DNA from: Globomyces pollinis-pini
Lineage: Eukaryota; Chytridiomycota; Chytridiomycetes; Rhizophydiales; Globomycetaceae
DNA length: 64,000 nucleotides
NCBI GenBank assembly: GCA_025399215.1
Contig: MU621103.1
Location: forward strand, 1 to 64,000
Direction: 5' to 3'
Shown here: positions 23,626 through 36,024 of the stretch, piece by piece
How the letters are laid out: each line of letters starts with the position of its first letter
Position numbering within the stretch: position 1 is the stretch's first letter
Position numbers and translations under genes: made by a program
Notes under the pieces: generated by a model
What the model was told of the DNA's origin: nothing
Database searches by the model: none
Seen by the model: only the letters and a program-made list of their open reading frames with translations

Positions 23626-23783
23626 TGTTTATAATTTTATTTTTTAATCTGATGAGTTGAGCTGGTTGGTTATCAGTACTTTATTCATATTCACATTATG
23701 AGACACTATCTAGATGAAAACCGCGCCATTTAATTACGTAACACGCCTACCTAGTTGAATTATTTTCCCAATTTTCATTTTCA

Positions 23784-25650
<1,867 letters not shown>

Positions 25651-25843
25651 ACTATCTGATTGTTTCTTCAAATTTAGAAGTGGAACTGAGAAACAACTAT
25701 TTATTGGTTTTACTATAACGTTGCATTTGTTTTGCCTTGTTTTTAGTTAGTTGATTTAGTATCTAAGGTGGTTCCACCATCTCATCTGTGAAACAAAATC
25801 AGTGTGACAATCTCACCACTTTCCCAAATCCAACTCTTTGACC

Positions 25844-26062
25844 ATGAATATCCTTAGCATCATTTTCTTCCTCAACACAATGCTTGCCCAAGTTGACGGA
25901 ACTGGTGCGCAAACCACATGTTCATTCTACAGAGAATTCAACCAGGAACGCAATGCATGTGTATTCACACCAGAAGCTACTAAAGCTGGCACAACAGCAC
26001 TCGCATTCGCATCTTTTGCTTTAATTGTGGTGGGTGGAATTTACTACGATGGATTTGAATAA
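25844..26062 (+). CDS. Small secreted or single-pass protein
   Basis: A 72-residue product starts at ATG 25844 with a signal-peptide-like MNILSIIFFLNTMLAQ. A short segment with two Cys (TTCSFYREFNQERNACVF) follows, and then a hydrophobic helix (TALAFASFALIVVGGIYY). It may be a tiny type I membrane protein or have a cleaved anchor. No family is recognised. Confidence 0.5.
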   Translation: MNILSIIFFLNTMLAQVDGTGAQTTCSFYREFNQERNACVFTPEATKAGTTALAFASFALIVVGGIYYDGFE

Positions 26063-26192
26063 CTAGTGTTAGACCAGCACACAAAGGTTTGGGTATAAGA
26101 TTTACAAATATACAGTTTATAGATTTAGATTATCGATTTATTACATTGCTTATTATTCTTTTGTTGTTATGTTCAAGAGTTGTGAGTTGATA

Positions 26193-27209
26193 TTACTTCA
26201 ATTCGCTCTGAAATTTGGACTCGTTTGTCTTTTTAAAGTATACAGATAGGAATACGAGTGACAGTGAAATCCCAAATAATCCGTTAAGAATATCAAAAGG
26301 TGTTGCACACGGACGAGTAGGTGAGAATCTTATGATTTGGTTTGGATCTTGTGATAGGAAAAGTATATTGATATCCGTTTCAATAGATGAAATTGCATTA
26401 TAAAGTAACAATATGACCGCAATAATACCAAAAAATAGGAGATTACACAGAAATAAGGAAGTTTTGTCAACGTAACTTGCTCGTGTTTTAGTTCTGTTTT
26501 GATTACGTTGATCAATCATTTTCTTGTACGATACAATTGCATTCATCAAATCCATTATAATGGGACCGCTAAATAACCCCAGAATTAGACCTACTGTTGA
26601 TTTGACATTTCGTATCCAATAATACATTCGAATTGGTTGTCGATTACATGTAATAATTAACATTATATATGCAAGAGTGGGATATAATAAGAATCCAATC
26701 ATGAACTGATCCAATCGAGAACCTTTCAAAAAACACTTTTTCATACGATTAACAAGTGTAGGACCTTTAATTAAAATGTCGATGTTGAACCAATAGAGTA
26801 CAATCATCCAAAAAATTATAATCGCACCTATGGAGATGAAGTAGGCAGCACCTAAAATGAACCAGATGGTAGTTTGTAACTGTATTTCCAATGTTATGTT
26901 TTTGTTCTTTATCACAGTTGTTGTAGAGTATGCCCAAAGCCCTTGAAATATGTGAAAGAGTAGAATAACCAATCTTGCAAATAAAGTAATTCGCAATTGT
27001 TTTTGTGTATCTATCAATAATCTTGAATAGTTTTTAATCAAATCTATTGTTATGGAAACCAACAATAAGACAATTGACAGTAAATTGACGACAATATGAA
27101 GAACTTCGATGAAGGTGAAGTTATCCATCTTTTCAAGACAGAACGCGAAAGATTCTCCATGAAAACTCGACCAAGGCATAAAATTACCAGGCCAATGGTT
27201 TAAGAGCAT
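26193..27209 (-). CDS. Multipass membrane protein, unknown family
   Basis: An uninterrupted 338-codon frame from ATG 27209. About seven hydrophobic segments are visible, for example VLHIVVNLLSIVLLLVSI, LVILLFHIFQGLWAY, IIIFWMIVLYWF and SLFLCNLLFFGIIAVILLLY. The N-terminus (MLLNHWPGNFMPWSS) is not a good signal peptide. Four codons upstream an in-frame TGA closes the frame, with no acceptor AG between, so this ATG is the start unless there is an error. It resembles in layout the seven-pass protein at 16941-18417. No transporter or receptor motif was recognised. Confidence 0.6.
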   Translation of the reverse strand: MLLNHWPGNFMPWSSFHGESFAFCLEKMDNFTFIEVLHIVVNLLSIVLLLVSITIDLIKNYSRLLIDTQKQLRITLFARLVILLFHIFQGLWAYSTTTVIKNKNITLEIQLQTTIWFILGAAYFISIGAIIIFWMIVLYWFNIDILIKGPTLVNRMKKCFLKGSRLDQFMIGFLLYPTLAYIMLIITCNRQPIRMYYWIRNVKSTVGLILGLFSGPIIMDLMNAIVSYKKMIDQRNQNRTKTRASYVDKTSLFLCNLLFFGIIAVILLLYNAISSIETDINILFLSQDPNQIIRFSPTRPCATPFDILNGLFGISLSLVFLSVYFKKTNESKFQSELK

Positions 27210-27339
27210 AGAATGGTATCAAAGCCTGAATATCACTCATAGGATTTTAGTAACATTTCGTGTGTTTTGGTGAATGAGTTTTCAATTTCAGTTCTTCAAA
27301 AGTTTTTAACAAATTAGCAAAGTGGAGTTTATACCTGCA

Positions 27340-27819
27340 TATCAACTACCATTCCCATACTCATACTCGGTGGAAAATTAACACAAAAATTATGAGACAC
27401 GCTAAATGACCAACACATGACCATCGTATTTAAGCCATCAGTCAACTGCCAATTTACAGTTTGATCCATGAAATACGTTGGACTGACGATCTTAGCACTT
27501 ACTGTCTTAGTCTGGGTTGCATCGGTGTTTTTGGACAATCAGAAATACCACCTTAGTGTACACCTTCTACAATTGTCCTTCAATCCTATCAAGGTTATCA
27601 TAGAATCAATATGGATAAACTTTCATTTGAAATCTTATTCAGAGCAGCTATATCAGATGATATCCTATATCCATGATCTCGTTAAACTGACCATATCCTT
27701 GTGGTGGATATTTCTTAATCACCACGGAGTTTTCAATTATCTAAGCTCCGAAATGTCAAATCCATCAAATTCTACCACAGTTGATTTGGTGTTGAATATT
27801 ATGTAAAGAGTAAATGTAA
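27340..27819 (-). other. Possible split gene, secreted-type exons
   Basis: Minus-strand frames here look coding but could not be joined. From about 27819 MKDYFTFTLYIIF (signal-peptide-like) leads over a plausible 36-nt intron to VVIKKYPPQGYGQFNEIMD. From about 27538 a Cys-containing frame contains VNWQLTDGLNTMVMCWSFS and ends with VVDMQ at a GTATAA donor-like site. The layout hints at an ectodomain gene or at 5' exons of the multipass gene downstream, but no consistent splice path to it was found. A long plus-strand frame over the same DNA (27468-27806) looks like a shadow. Confidence 0.3.
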
Positions 27820-27872
27820 AATAATCCTTCATTTTCAATATAAAGTAATTCTAGTATTTTATTGCTTTATTG

Positions 27873-29746
27873 TTATATAATAGTTGAATCAGGATCAATA
27901 GTTTCCACGGTGGTTATATTCCAATTTTCCTGTGTATTATAATGGTTGACTAACTGACTTATGTTTTGAGAAAAGTATCGAGGTCCGCAAATAAAACATT
28001 TCTGATTATCTGCTTTCATGTGTCCAAATATATCCTGACAATCAAAGTAAGTTAATGGGTTCAATCCAAGCGTTTTAATTCGAATAGCAAAAGGGTATGA
28101 GAGAAGTAATGCTTGAACAAGTGGGTGATTGATAAAGTCATCATTTAAACCTTGGAAATAGATTAAGACTACACATGTTGAATGTGGTGGAGCTGTACAG
28201 GCCAATGGGAATTGGCCTCGAAGACCAGTGGTAGCATTTAAGCCTAAACACCATCCATCATAGTTGTGTTCTAACACCAATATTATATCATTCTCTTGAA
28301 TTTTCATTTCATCATCATATAGTGGTTGATAAGCTCGTTCAGCCTGGTATCATTAGTATCACATAGAATATGTACCTTTAAATTAACATAAACTGGGAAA
28401 AATAAGAAATTGATTAAATCAATAAATGGATCTGTTCCAGACTTATCAGCAAAGTAAAACAGTCGGTCTGGATAGTTGTTTTTTAACATTCCGCCAGGGG
28501 TGGCCATTCTACTTTGTTGCTGTTCTGCTAAGATTTGTATATCGTCTAGATTTGATGTAAAAGATTCATTGGTCGGAGATGCAGGATTATCATTCCTCTC
28601 GCCTTCATCAATTTTGTTCAAAGTTTCTGGTAAGCTTCCTGACGATTGATTTAATCTTGGAATGGTTGAGATTTTGGCGGCATTATTAGATTTTAAGCTA
28701 TTGTATCTGTAAGGTATAGCAGATGCGTTCGATTGAAAGGAAAACGCAGAGACTCCTGAGATCATTGTGTTGGCCCTGACCACTTCACCAGACGATTTGA
28801 GAGACAGCCCTCTGTGAATCTCAATAGGCTGATGAACGCGACGTGGTGGATACATTGTATCTATTTTCTCAGAACTAGTATTTAAGACCGTTGGAAGGGT
28901 TGAATCCTTTAACTTTTTCTACAAATTATTAATTTGGGTGTGCATACCTTTCGATTTTTCTTTTGTATTCTTGTGATAGCCAAACCGACCGATACAAACA
29001 GGATCAAACCAAATCCAGTGAGTGTTAGTATTGATAACCAATTGTTAGGTGATACATCAAAAGTCTGAGGGGCAGTTGAGGAACTATTTCTATTTGGATC
29101 TAACGCTCCTTGTGGAGGTGCATTACGGCTATCAAATACTCTACTTGGTTTAACGTGAAACAACTTACAAGTCTGTTAAGGCAGGAAGTTGAGCCACTGT
29201 CAATGGAATAGGGCCAGATAAATTATTTTGGCTTAGATGGAGCATCGTTAACTTCTTCAAGTTCGATAATGCTTTGGGAATGGTACCCGTTAATTGATTT
29301 GTGTCCAATGCCCTAAAATAAATTCGTAAAAACATTTACAAAGTTGCTAGATTAGTTAGATTTCCCAGTTCTGGTGGGATAGAACCAGTTAGCTGATTTC
29401 CACTCAGTACTCTATAAAGTTTAATAGTAGTGACTAGTTACAGTTCTGATAATTGCGATAAAGACCCCAATGATGATGGTATTTCACCATTGATATTAGT
29501 TTGAAAGAGTTTGAAGGTTGATAGTTCAGATAAAGAAGCAACTTCTTTTGGGATTGATCCTTTAATATTTCCATTTTTGCCCAGTATTCTAAGGGTTAAA
29601 GATGTACATGTATACATGGACACAATTCGTTGGTTTTGGTTACAAGACAGACCAGGTTGAGTACAGCAGTCCAAGGAAGGAACTTGAGGGATACCATAAA
29701 TAGCTGTAGCCAGGACAGTGTTGAATAGTGTACAATCCGAGGACAT
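27873..29746 (-). CDS. LRR-transmembrane-SH3 receptor-like protein
   Basis: An extracellular part with a Cys-rich cap (SSDCTLF, DCCTQPGLSC) and four to five plant-type leucine-rich repeats (NINGEIPSSLGSLSQLSEL, NQLTGSIPPELGNLTNL, NQLTGTIPKALSNLKKL, NNLSGPIPLTV). One membrane helix follows (WLSILTLTGFGLILFVSVGL), then a basic stop-transfer (RIQKKNRKKK), a Ser/Asn-rich linker, an SH3 domain (AYQPLYDDEM, DGWCLGLNATTGLRGQFPL) and a C-terminal domain. Introns: 29412-29441, 29313-29339, 29144-29168, 28919-28947 and 28344-28375 (25-32 nt). From ATG 29746 the frame closes to 576 aa. That start lacks a signal peptide, so an upstream exon is probably missing. Likely a cell-surface sensor coupling to SH3 ligands; ligand unknown. 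Confidence 0.75.
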
Positions 29747-30238
29747 TTGAATAGTAGAGAAGCCAAGGAGGTATAGAGAAAAGGAACGCCAGTACCCAGT
29801 TTCACAACCAACCAAAAGAAAGAATTATTTTGGAAGCCTATGTGTATAAGCTGTATATTATTAGATACCGTCATATTAGATGCTAGCAGACTAATTGTCA
29901 CGATAAGGTTTAATATGGCATTAAATATAAACACGAAAGTGGTATAAGCTCTCAAGACAACTACAATTTTAAATTAATCTTGACAAAATTCAGTCTTGTA
30001 TTATCAGTGATCCATCAATAAGACTCAAAGATACGAACTTTCATTGATTCAAAGAAATTGACAATTATCAATAACCACAAGTAACACTACTATGTGGAAA
30101 CAAACCCATGCTCTGATTAAGTTTCCTATTACTTTCTAGTACTAAAACTCTCGTATTAAACACTTGTTCAAACATTCAATTGGACCCTGAAACCAAAAGC
30201 AAGAAAATTGAATTCATAATTTTTACTTGCTTTTTCAG
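29747..30238. other. Spacer upstream of LRR-SH3 and ArfGAP genes
   Basis: On the minus strand a hydrophobic frame (FVFIFNAILNLIVTISLLA) lies just upstream of the LRR exon and could encode its missing signal peptide. However, it has no ATG at its start and no acceptor that joins it in frame. No other gene seen. Confidence 0.35.
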
Positions 30239-32022
30239 ATGGCACAACACCTTCCAAAGGACCAAATTCTAAAGACTTTTGCAAAGCTTCAATCAAAGAA
30301 ACAAAATAAGGTTCTCTTTCTTACTCTGAATTGATAGACGTGTTTTGATTGTAATGCAAAGAATCCTACTTGGTCTTCAGTTACATTCGGTGTTTACTTG
30401 TGTTTGGACTGCTCTGCTGTTCACAGAAATATGGGTGTTCATATCACTTTTGTTAGGTATAATTCTATGGAATTCTCACTTTACTAGGTAAGGGTTCTAT
30501 AATCTTATATCTCTCAGATCCGTTCAACTTGATAGCTGGACAATTGACCAACTTAGAGTTATGAAGGTTGGTGGTAATGGTCCAGCCCAGGAACATTTGA
30601 AAGCTTCTGCCGGTTCTTTCAAAGACGCAAAAGCAAAGTATTCATCCAGACAAATGGCAACATACAAAGATAAATTAATGAGACTCGTGGAAGACGATAA
30701 AAGAAGGTATGTATTATGGAATTCAGAACCTTTCAATTTGGGTTTATTTTTCTCCATCATATTATGTGTTTCAATTTCTTTGGATGATTGGCTGTTAAAT
30801 ATTTGATGATGCTTTATACCATACAATTTATCATTTATCATGTAATTATATGAACTTCAATCTCGAAACAGAAATACAGCAAATATTTAACTTTTGGTAA
30901 TAGATACCCAAATGAATTGGTGATTGAGGGATTGGATTCTGACACTCCTACTGCTGCTGCTGTTGCAGATGACGGTGATTTCTTCTCTGATTGGGATAAA
31001 CCTGCTGTAGTATCGAAACCAACCGTTACCACTCAGCGATCTACCGCCTTTTCTAATCCACCTTCTAGCGTTTCTTCTTTTGGATTTACACCTTCCGCGA
31101 TAGCTCCGAAACCAAAACCTGTTGCATCACCTACACCAGCTTCAATCCCAATCAGCCAACCTTTAAGTAGCACCTCTTCTGCGGCTCCAATTATTAAGAA
31201 AAAGACCGGTGCCAAAAAAATTACAAAAGCAATTGACTTCGAGGAAGCTGCTAGACTTGCAGAGGAAGAATCACAACGAATTGCTGCTAATAGAGAAAGA
31301 GAAGCACTTCAATCAAAGTCTTCACGACAACAACCATCTGCTTCTGGTAATAACTCATTCTCCAGTCGTTTGGCATATCAGGAACCTACAACCAACTCGA
31401 CCAAGAATGACCAGAGTCCTGAATTAGAGCAGAGTTTTAAGAAATTTGGATTTGGATTTGATCCTACCAGCCTGGATTCTAAACCAGCAGCTTCATCTGC
31501 AGGTGTTGGGCATAAACTTGCAGGTGGGAAGGTAACCTCGAAACCCCCTCTTGGATCAGGTGGATTCGGTGGTGGATTTGGAGGGGTTCCTTCTCAGTCA
31601 GAGTCATCTGGTGAATCTGCAAAGCGCTTCGGAAATGCAAAGGCTATATCATCTGATGAATATTTCCAAAGGGGACAATTTGATGCTGCTGCCAAGTACT
31701 GCACAATATGAGTTAACAAATAGTGCTGAAGCAAGAGAAAAGTTACAACAATTTTCTGGAAAGAGTGGATTTGGATCTGAAGATTATTATGGAGAGAAAG
31801 ACACATCAGTTGGTGCTCAACGTCGTCAAAGTGTGGAAAATGTATTGTATGCAGTACAAGATGGTGCTAGTGATTTTGCACAAAAATTTGTTGGCCAAGC
31901 AAGTGAAGATTTTGATTCTTTGAAAAAATTAGTTACTGTTGGAGGTTCTAAGTTAGGAGAACTGTTGGGAGATATTCAGGTAAGTCACGATATTATTTAC
32001 TTTACAGTCCCGTTATACTTAA
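30239..32022 (+). CDS. GLO3: ArfGAP of the Glo3/ARFGAP2-3 type
   Basis: GTPase-activating protein for Arf1 in COPI coat cycling at the Golgi. The N-terminal ArfGAP domain has the zinc finger [11 protein letters not shown]...[14 protein letters not shown] with the arginine-finger region [12 protein letters not shown], then [17 protein letters not shown]. The middle is Ser/Pro/Ala-rich and ends with repeats typical of Glo3 ([14 protein letters not shown] and [12 protein letters not shown]), closing in LGDIQSRYT, a family-like C-terminus. Introns: 30311-30337 (27), 30457-30517 (61, two abutting GT-AG units), 30707-30903 (197, the longest in the window), 31696-31723 (28) and 31980-32007 (28). The frame closes to 480 aa. 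Confidence 0.92.
30457..30517 (+). other. Two abutting mini-introns with a zero-length exon
   Basis: Unit 1 is 30457-30487 (31 nt, starts GTATAATTC, ends TTACTAG). Unit 2 is 30488-30517 (30 nt, starts GTAAGGGTTC, ends TCTCTCAG). Both have full GT-AG ends and the usual local size. Protein continuity (HITFVR to SVQLDSW) shows that all 61 nt are removed. It may be spliced as one intron or in two recursive steps. Confidence 0.7.
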
Positions 32023-32116
32023 AAACACCAGCATAATTTCTTAAATAATAAACATGGCCAGTTTTTGGTAATTATATTTTATTTTGCTGTCTATTTGAGT
32101 TTAATGAACCAATACA

Positions 32117-33543
32117 TCATAAGTGTAATTTTGTGTTTTCAAATTCCCATTTGGAAAGCGAGCCATTGTTATGACCACAAATTAAAGAATTGTGCACTGT
32201 TGATATAGCTAAAATAGGGCTCTTGTCTCTTGATTGTAAAATCCTTGCCAATTCTTGTGTTTGTAAATCATAGACCATTAAATTACTATTCCAACAGCCA
32301 ACCAATATCAAATTGGATTTAACTTGTAAACATCTAATTTTTCCAAGCACTGGAGACATGTGCGATTGCGTAAGGTTGTATTTGTCATTTATGCAGTTAA
32401 GTGTCCAACATTGAACTGTGTCATTAACCATTCCACCAACGATAATCCAGCGTTGATGGTATATTGGAGCGATACATCCCACTAAAAGGCCGATGGATGG
32501 TATCCCACACTTGAATACACATTCGATGTCTTGGTTTTGCAAGTGCCATACTTCCCAAGTCCCATTACTGTACATTACAACAAAGGATTGATGTTTCAAC
32601 CAACCTATATGTTTGATCTCTAAATCGGTATCAATAACCAATTCTCTAATGGCATTAGAGCGATAATCAATCAACAACAATCGATTCTGACTATTGCAGG
32701 CCAATATTTGATGGTTCAATATATCCATCATACATATTGCAGCTGTCAACGTGTATCCTGAACATACTGGTCCAAATCTCAACCCACCCCTCTTGTATTG
32801 ACATTTTTCAAGGAATGGAAAGGAGTTTAAACCTACAAAAATCCAGTCATCATCTTTGACTAAGCATAGAATATTGCAATTAACTTTAGTCAGTAATATA
32901 TCTGAAATACCATATTGTTTCAATAACTTTGGAGCTTTCAAAATCTTCTGATACGATTCAGAGTCAGCTGGTTGTACTATTTCACGTTCGTATGAGTCAA
33001 ACCAGTTTGGATTGCATGTAAATGCGTTGTATTTTTGAGTTTCACTGGCAAGTTCATTAACGGCAAGATGTCCATTCCTAAATGGTTAGCATACAAACAG
33101 TTATTTAATGGGAACTGATAAGAGACGCAATGAAATATCGTTAATGGCCAATTACAATGTAAGTGTTGGACTGTATGTACAAAAATAACTACTTACCATG
33201 AGCCTGTAATTACAAAGTGATTGAAAGTGACCAAACTGGAGAGTCCAAATCTATCATCACAAGTGGAAGCTGCGATTGAGTAAATTCCCGACTTTAATTG
33301 ACATCGTTCTGTGAGATATGCGCTGAACAGTTTCTTATAATTTGATGGTAAATCTATACGGCTCTTGTTTGGAAAATTGATACCAACCATTTTACATTTT
33401 CGTCTCCAAATTTCTATTTGAATGAAATGTTGATTTAACGTTTTGCAAGTTGCGCTAATTGATAATATAGACTTCGCGTCAAGATAACGACAAATATCTA
33501 ACCATATTTCGGATGGTAAACCCTCTATTCTATCTGATGTCAT
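32117..33543 (-). CDS. F-box protein with WD-like repeats
   Basis: Probable substrate receptor of an SCF ubiquitin ligase. An N-terminal F-box lies at about residues 5-50 (GLPSEIWLDICRYLDAKSIL, then CKTLNQHF and IWRRKC). The remainder is built of beta-propeller-like segments (VTFNHFVITGSW, DDWIFVGLNSFPF, NLILVGCWNSNLMVYDLQT, NSLICGHNNGSLSKWEF), with the classic GH/WD spacing only weakly kept. One intron of 119 nt (33078-33196), unusually long for this window, joins the two frames at a Trp codon; the total is 435 aa from ATG 33543. The long intron has no obvious internal coding exon. Substrate unknown. Confidence 0.7.
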
Positions 33544-33983
33544 ATCCAATAAATTAACGTGTAATATGTATATAAAATGTACAATCCAACAAAAATGTTT
33601 CTTTCACGTTGGTTGTTTAACTGGTGTTTTTTCTTTTGAAATTTATAGAAACATTTGACATTTGATGTAAATATGACATTCCATATTGAATTATGATACC
33701 AAAATCTATTATTTGTTTATAATAATTTTTTGTTTACCGGTACTGTTCCTAGTGGGCATACTAGGTAAGTAACAGTAGGCTGTAAATCATTACTAAATAC
33801 ACCAGACTGAGCAATGACCAATTAATACCACGCTGGTCATCCTGATCATCTGCTGATTTGATTGGGTCCAAAGTACTGTTGGGCTTTTAATTAGGTCTCA
33901 TGGGAAATGGCCACCAAGTGGCTTCGAGGGTTCATTCATGTTCCTGGTTGAATAATATTCTTAACTAAATACATTAATCCCAA
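33544..33983. other. Divergent spacer, F-box / CCCH genes
   Basis: About 440 bases of AT-rich DNA holding the promoters of both genes. No open frame with family motifs and no repeat end recognised. Confidence 0.35.
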
Positions 33984-35522
33984 ATGAATGAGCATTCAGA
34001 ACTATCGATCGGAGCTGATTTAATGAATGCTTTGGATGAAGACTATACTGCTCCAACCCACTCGCAACCACAAGATATTTCAAAGCAATTATTCAAAAAT
34101 TCAATTGCTAATTCTCCTTCTCATTCTTTTGCTTCAAACTCTCCTGGAAGGAAAAAGTCTTTCAGAACTCGATCCGTCTCTAATGAACAGTTTGAAGGAA
34201 AGGTTAATGCGGATGGAACCCAAGAAGATGACCAAAAAGACATTAGAAAAAAGTCTTTATACAAAACTGAAATGTGCCGATCAAGAGAAGAAACCGGTGT
34301 ATGTCCATATGGACCAAAATGTCAATTTGCTCACTCTCCTTCTGAATTAAGAGTGTTGGATAGGCATCCAAAATACAAAACTGAAATGTGCAAAACTTTT
34401 TGGGAAAGGGGTTCCTGTCCTTATGGAAGACGTTGCTGTTTTATTCATACTACAAAAGAAGCGGAAAACTCAAAGAAACCTTCATTGGCCATTCGTACAA
34501 AGTTGGATACTCCACAAAACATCACTTTTCACTCTCCTAGGGCTAGAACATTTTCTGAAGGATTTGATGGCATTTTAGACCGTGCGACCCCTGTAGAAAT
34601 CAAATCCGCTGGGCCAACTCAACATCATGATTTTATTCCCAATTCTTTTGGTCCCGCAAGTGCTGCGGCTTATTCAGTTCCTCAGTCTGCCGGAGTCTAT
34701 GGCCGTTCCTCGGATATGGCTTTCTCGTCTAGTCCCTTTGCTAGTTCTTATGGTAGAGGTGTTGATATGCCATTACCTGCTGGCTTGAACATCTATCCTG
34801 GCAACGAAATCCCACCAAAGTCTGCTGGACCATTTTCAAGAGCTCAAGAAATTTCCATGCCTCCAAACTTGTATGGAAGGTCTCAGGATATGTCCGCATT
34901 TTCTGGTCCTTATGGCCGGTCTCAAGATATTCCAAAATCTGCGGGACCATTTGGCCGAGGACAAGATATGCCTCTATCTGCCAGTCCTTTCACTCGTGAA
35001 ATCCCAATCAATGGATTTGCTCAAAGTGCAAGCATCCCAATCAATTCCTTCAACCGCAATCATGAAGTTGCTAATTCTTTCAGCTATCGGTCTGACATTC
35101 CTACCGGTAGTCCTCTAGGTAAAGCCGATCCTCATCGAAGAATGCCATCAAACGATGCAATCTTGATGACTGTTGCCACCGACAATTTTAGGCGCCTTAA
35201 TGGGAGTCCTTCGATTTCTGAATTAGGTTCTTCCTTGAAGGGATTGCGAATTAACAATGCAGTTGAGCCTGGATCTCCAACATCCAGACTTCCATCAGCT
35301 AATCCTCTATCATCAAGATCTAGACGTGGATTTCCTGAAGTATGGAATGAAGAAGCAACAAATGGATCTTCAGGATTTTCTAGTCCTATTGGATTTCCAT
35401 CTTCACCACAATTCCCAAACATATCCAAATCATTACCGCAAAACAATCAAAATTTTGATTCCATGCTATCACCTCCGTCATCACCTCTCCAAAAGTCCAA
35501 CCCATGGGGACCCCCACAATAA
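33984..35522 (+). CDS. Tristetraprolin-type CCCH zinc-finger mRNA-binding protein
   Basis: An intronless 512-aa product. Two tandem CX8CX5CX3H fingers with the YKTE lead-in, typical of TTP/ZFP36 and yeast Cth2, lie at residues about 90-160: [16 protein letters not shown]...CQFAH and [16 protein letters not shown]...CCFIH, 18 residues apart as in the family. These bind AU-rich elements in 3' UTRs and promote mRNA decay. The C-terminal 350 residues are low-complexity, rich in Ser, Pro and Gly. They carry at least six degenerate GRSQDM/GRGQDM-type repeats (for example [30 protein letters not shown]). Many Ser-Pro sites suggest phosphoregulation. Its targets are unknown. Confidence 0.9.
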   Translation: MNEHSELSIGADLMNALDEDYTAPTHSQPQDISKQLFKNSIANSPSHSFASNSPGRKKSFRTRSVSNEQFEGKVNADGTQEDDQKDIRKKSLYKTEMCRSREETGVCPYGPKCQFAHSPSELRVLDRHPKYKTEMCKTFWERGSCPYGRRCCFIHTTKEAENSKKPSLAIRTKLDTPQNITFHSPRARTFSEGFDGILDRATPVEIKSAGPTQHHDFIPNSFGPASAAAYSVPQSAGVYGRSSDMAFSSSPFASSYGRGVDMPLPAGLNIYPGNEIPPKSAGPFSRAQEISMPPNLYGRSQDMSAFSGPYGRSQDIPKSAGPFGRGQDMPLSASPFTREIPINGFAQSASIPINSFNRNHEVANSFSYRSDIPTGSPLGKADPHRRMPSNDAILMTVATDNFRRLNGSPSISELGSSLKGLRINNAVEPGSPTSRLPSANPLSSRSRRGFPEVWNEEATNGSSGFSSPIGFPSSPQFPNISKSLPQNNQNFDSMLSPPSSPLQKSNPWGPPQ

Positions 35523-36024
35523 CTTATTTGTTTAAGCATCGCATTTCAATGAGATCTATCACAACCCAAATGGCAATATTTACTATCTTTTTATTTCAAT
35601 ATAAACATATCTAAGTTTAATTATTATCTTAATTCTCAATTATAATATTACGTAAGTAGTATTCACGAACTTACGAAATTTGGTTAGTTTATAACTTACA
35701 TGTGTATCAGAAGACAATTCCTGACAATATAAATACAGATGATACAATGTTACAATATAGAAACCGTTTGCTAGTAAACAAAGTGACTTAAAAACGCGTT
35801 TTCATTGCTTGAATTCGGGTATTATTCCAAATAGATCCTTGACAACAACAATAAAAATACGTATTAAGCGGCGTAATGGTGACTGCCATAATGCTAAGAT
35901 TGGAGTTTAAATCTTGTTTCAAATTTCGATCCAATTTGCCTTATTTGTTGAATAGGTGTATACAAATAAGGGGAGCCAATACACTTTGAATCAGGTCAAA
36001 TTTTTTATCAAATCTTAATTTATT
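35523..36024. other. Spacer upstream of first antiporter gene
   Basis: About 500 AT-rich bases. No recognisable gene or repeat; it must contain the CCCH gene 3' end and the promoter of the first antiporter gene. Confidence 0.35.

Noticed and set aside
27468..27806. Plus-strand gene of 112 codons
   Set aside because: The frame overlaps minus-strand frames with better exon-like features and has no recognisable motif.
29874..29955. Signal-peptide exon for the LRR-SH3 gene (hydrophobic frame RAYTTFVFIFNAILNLIV)
   Set aside because: No ATG opens it and no acceptor joins it in the LRR frame that contains the SSDC cap. It remains only a hint.
30707..30903. C/D-box snoRNA inside the long (197-nt) ArfGAP intron
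   Set aside because: A TGATGATG-like string is present, but no CTGA D box follows at a suitable distance and no terminal stem is seen.
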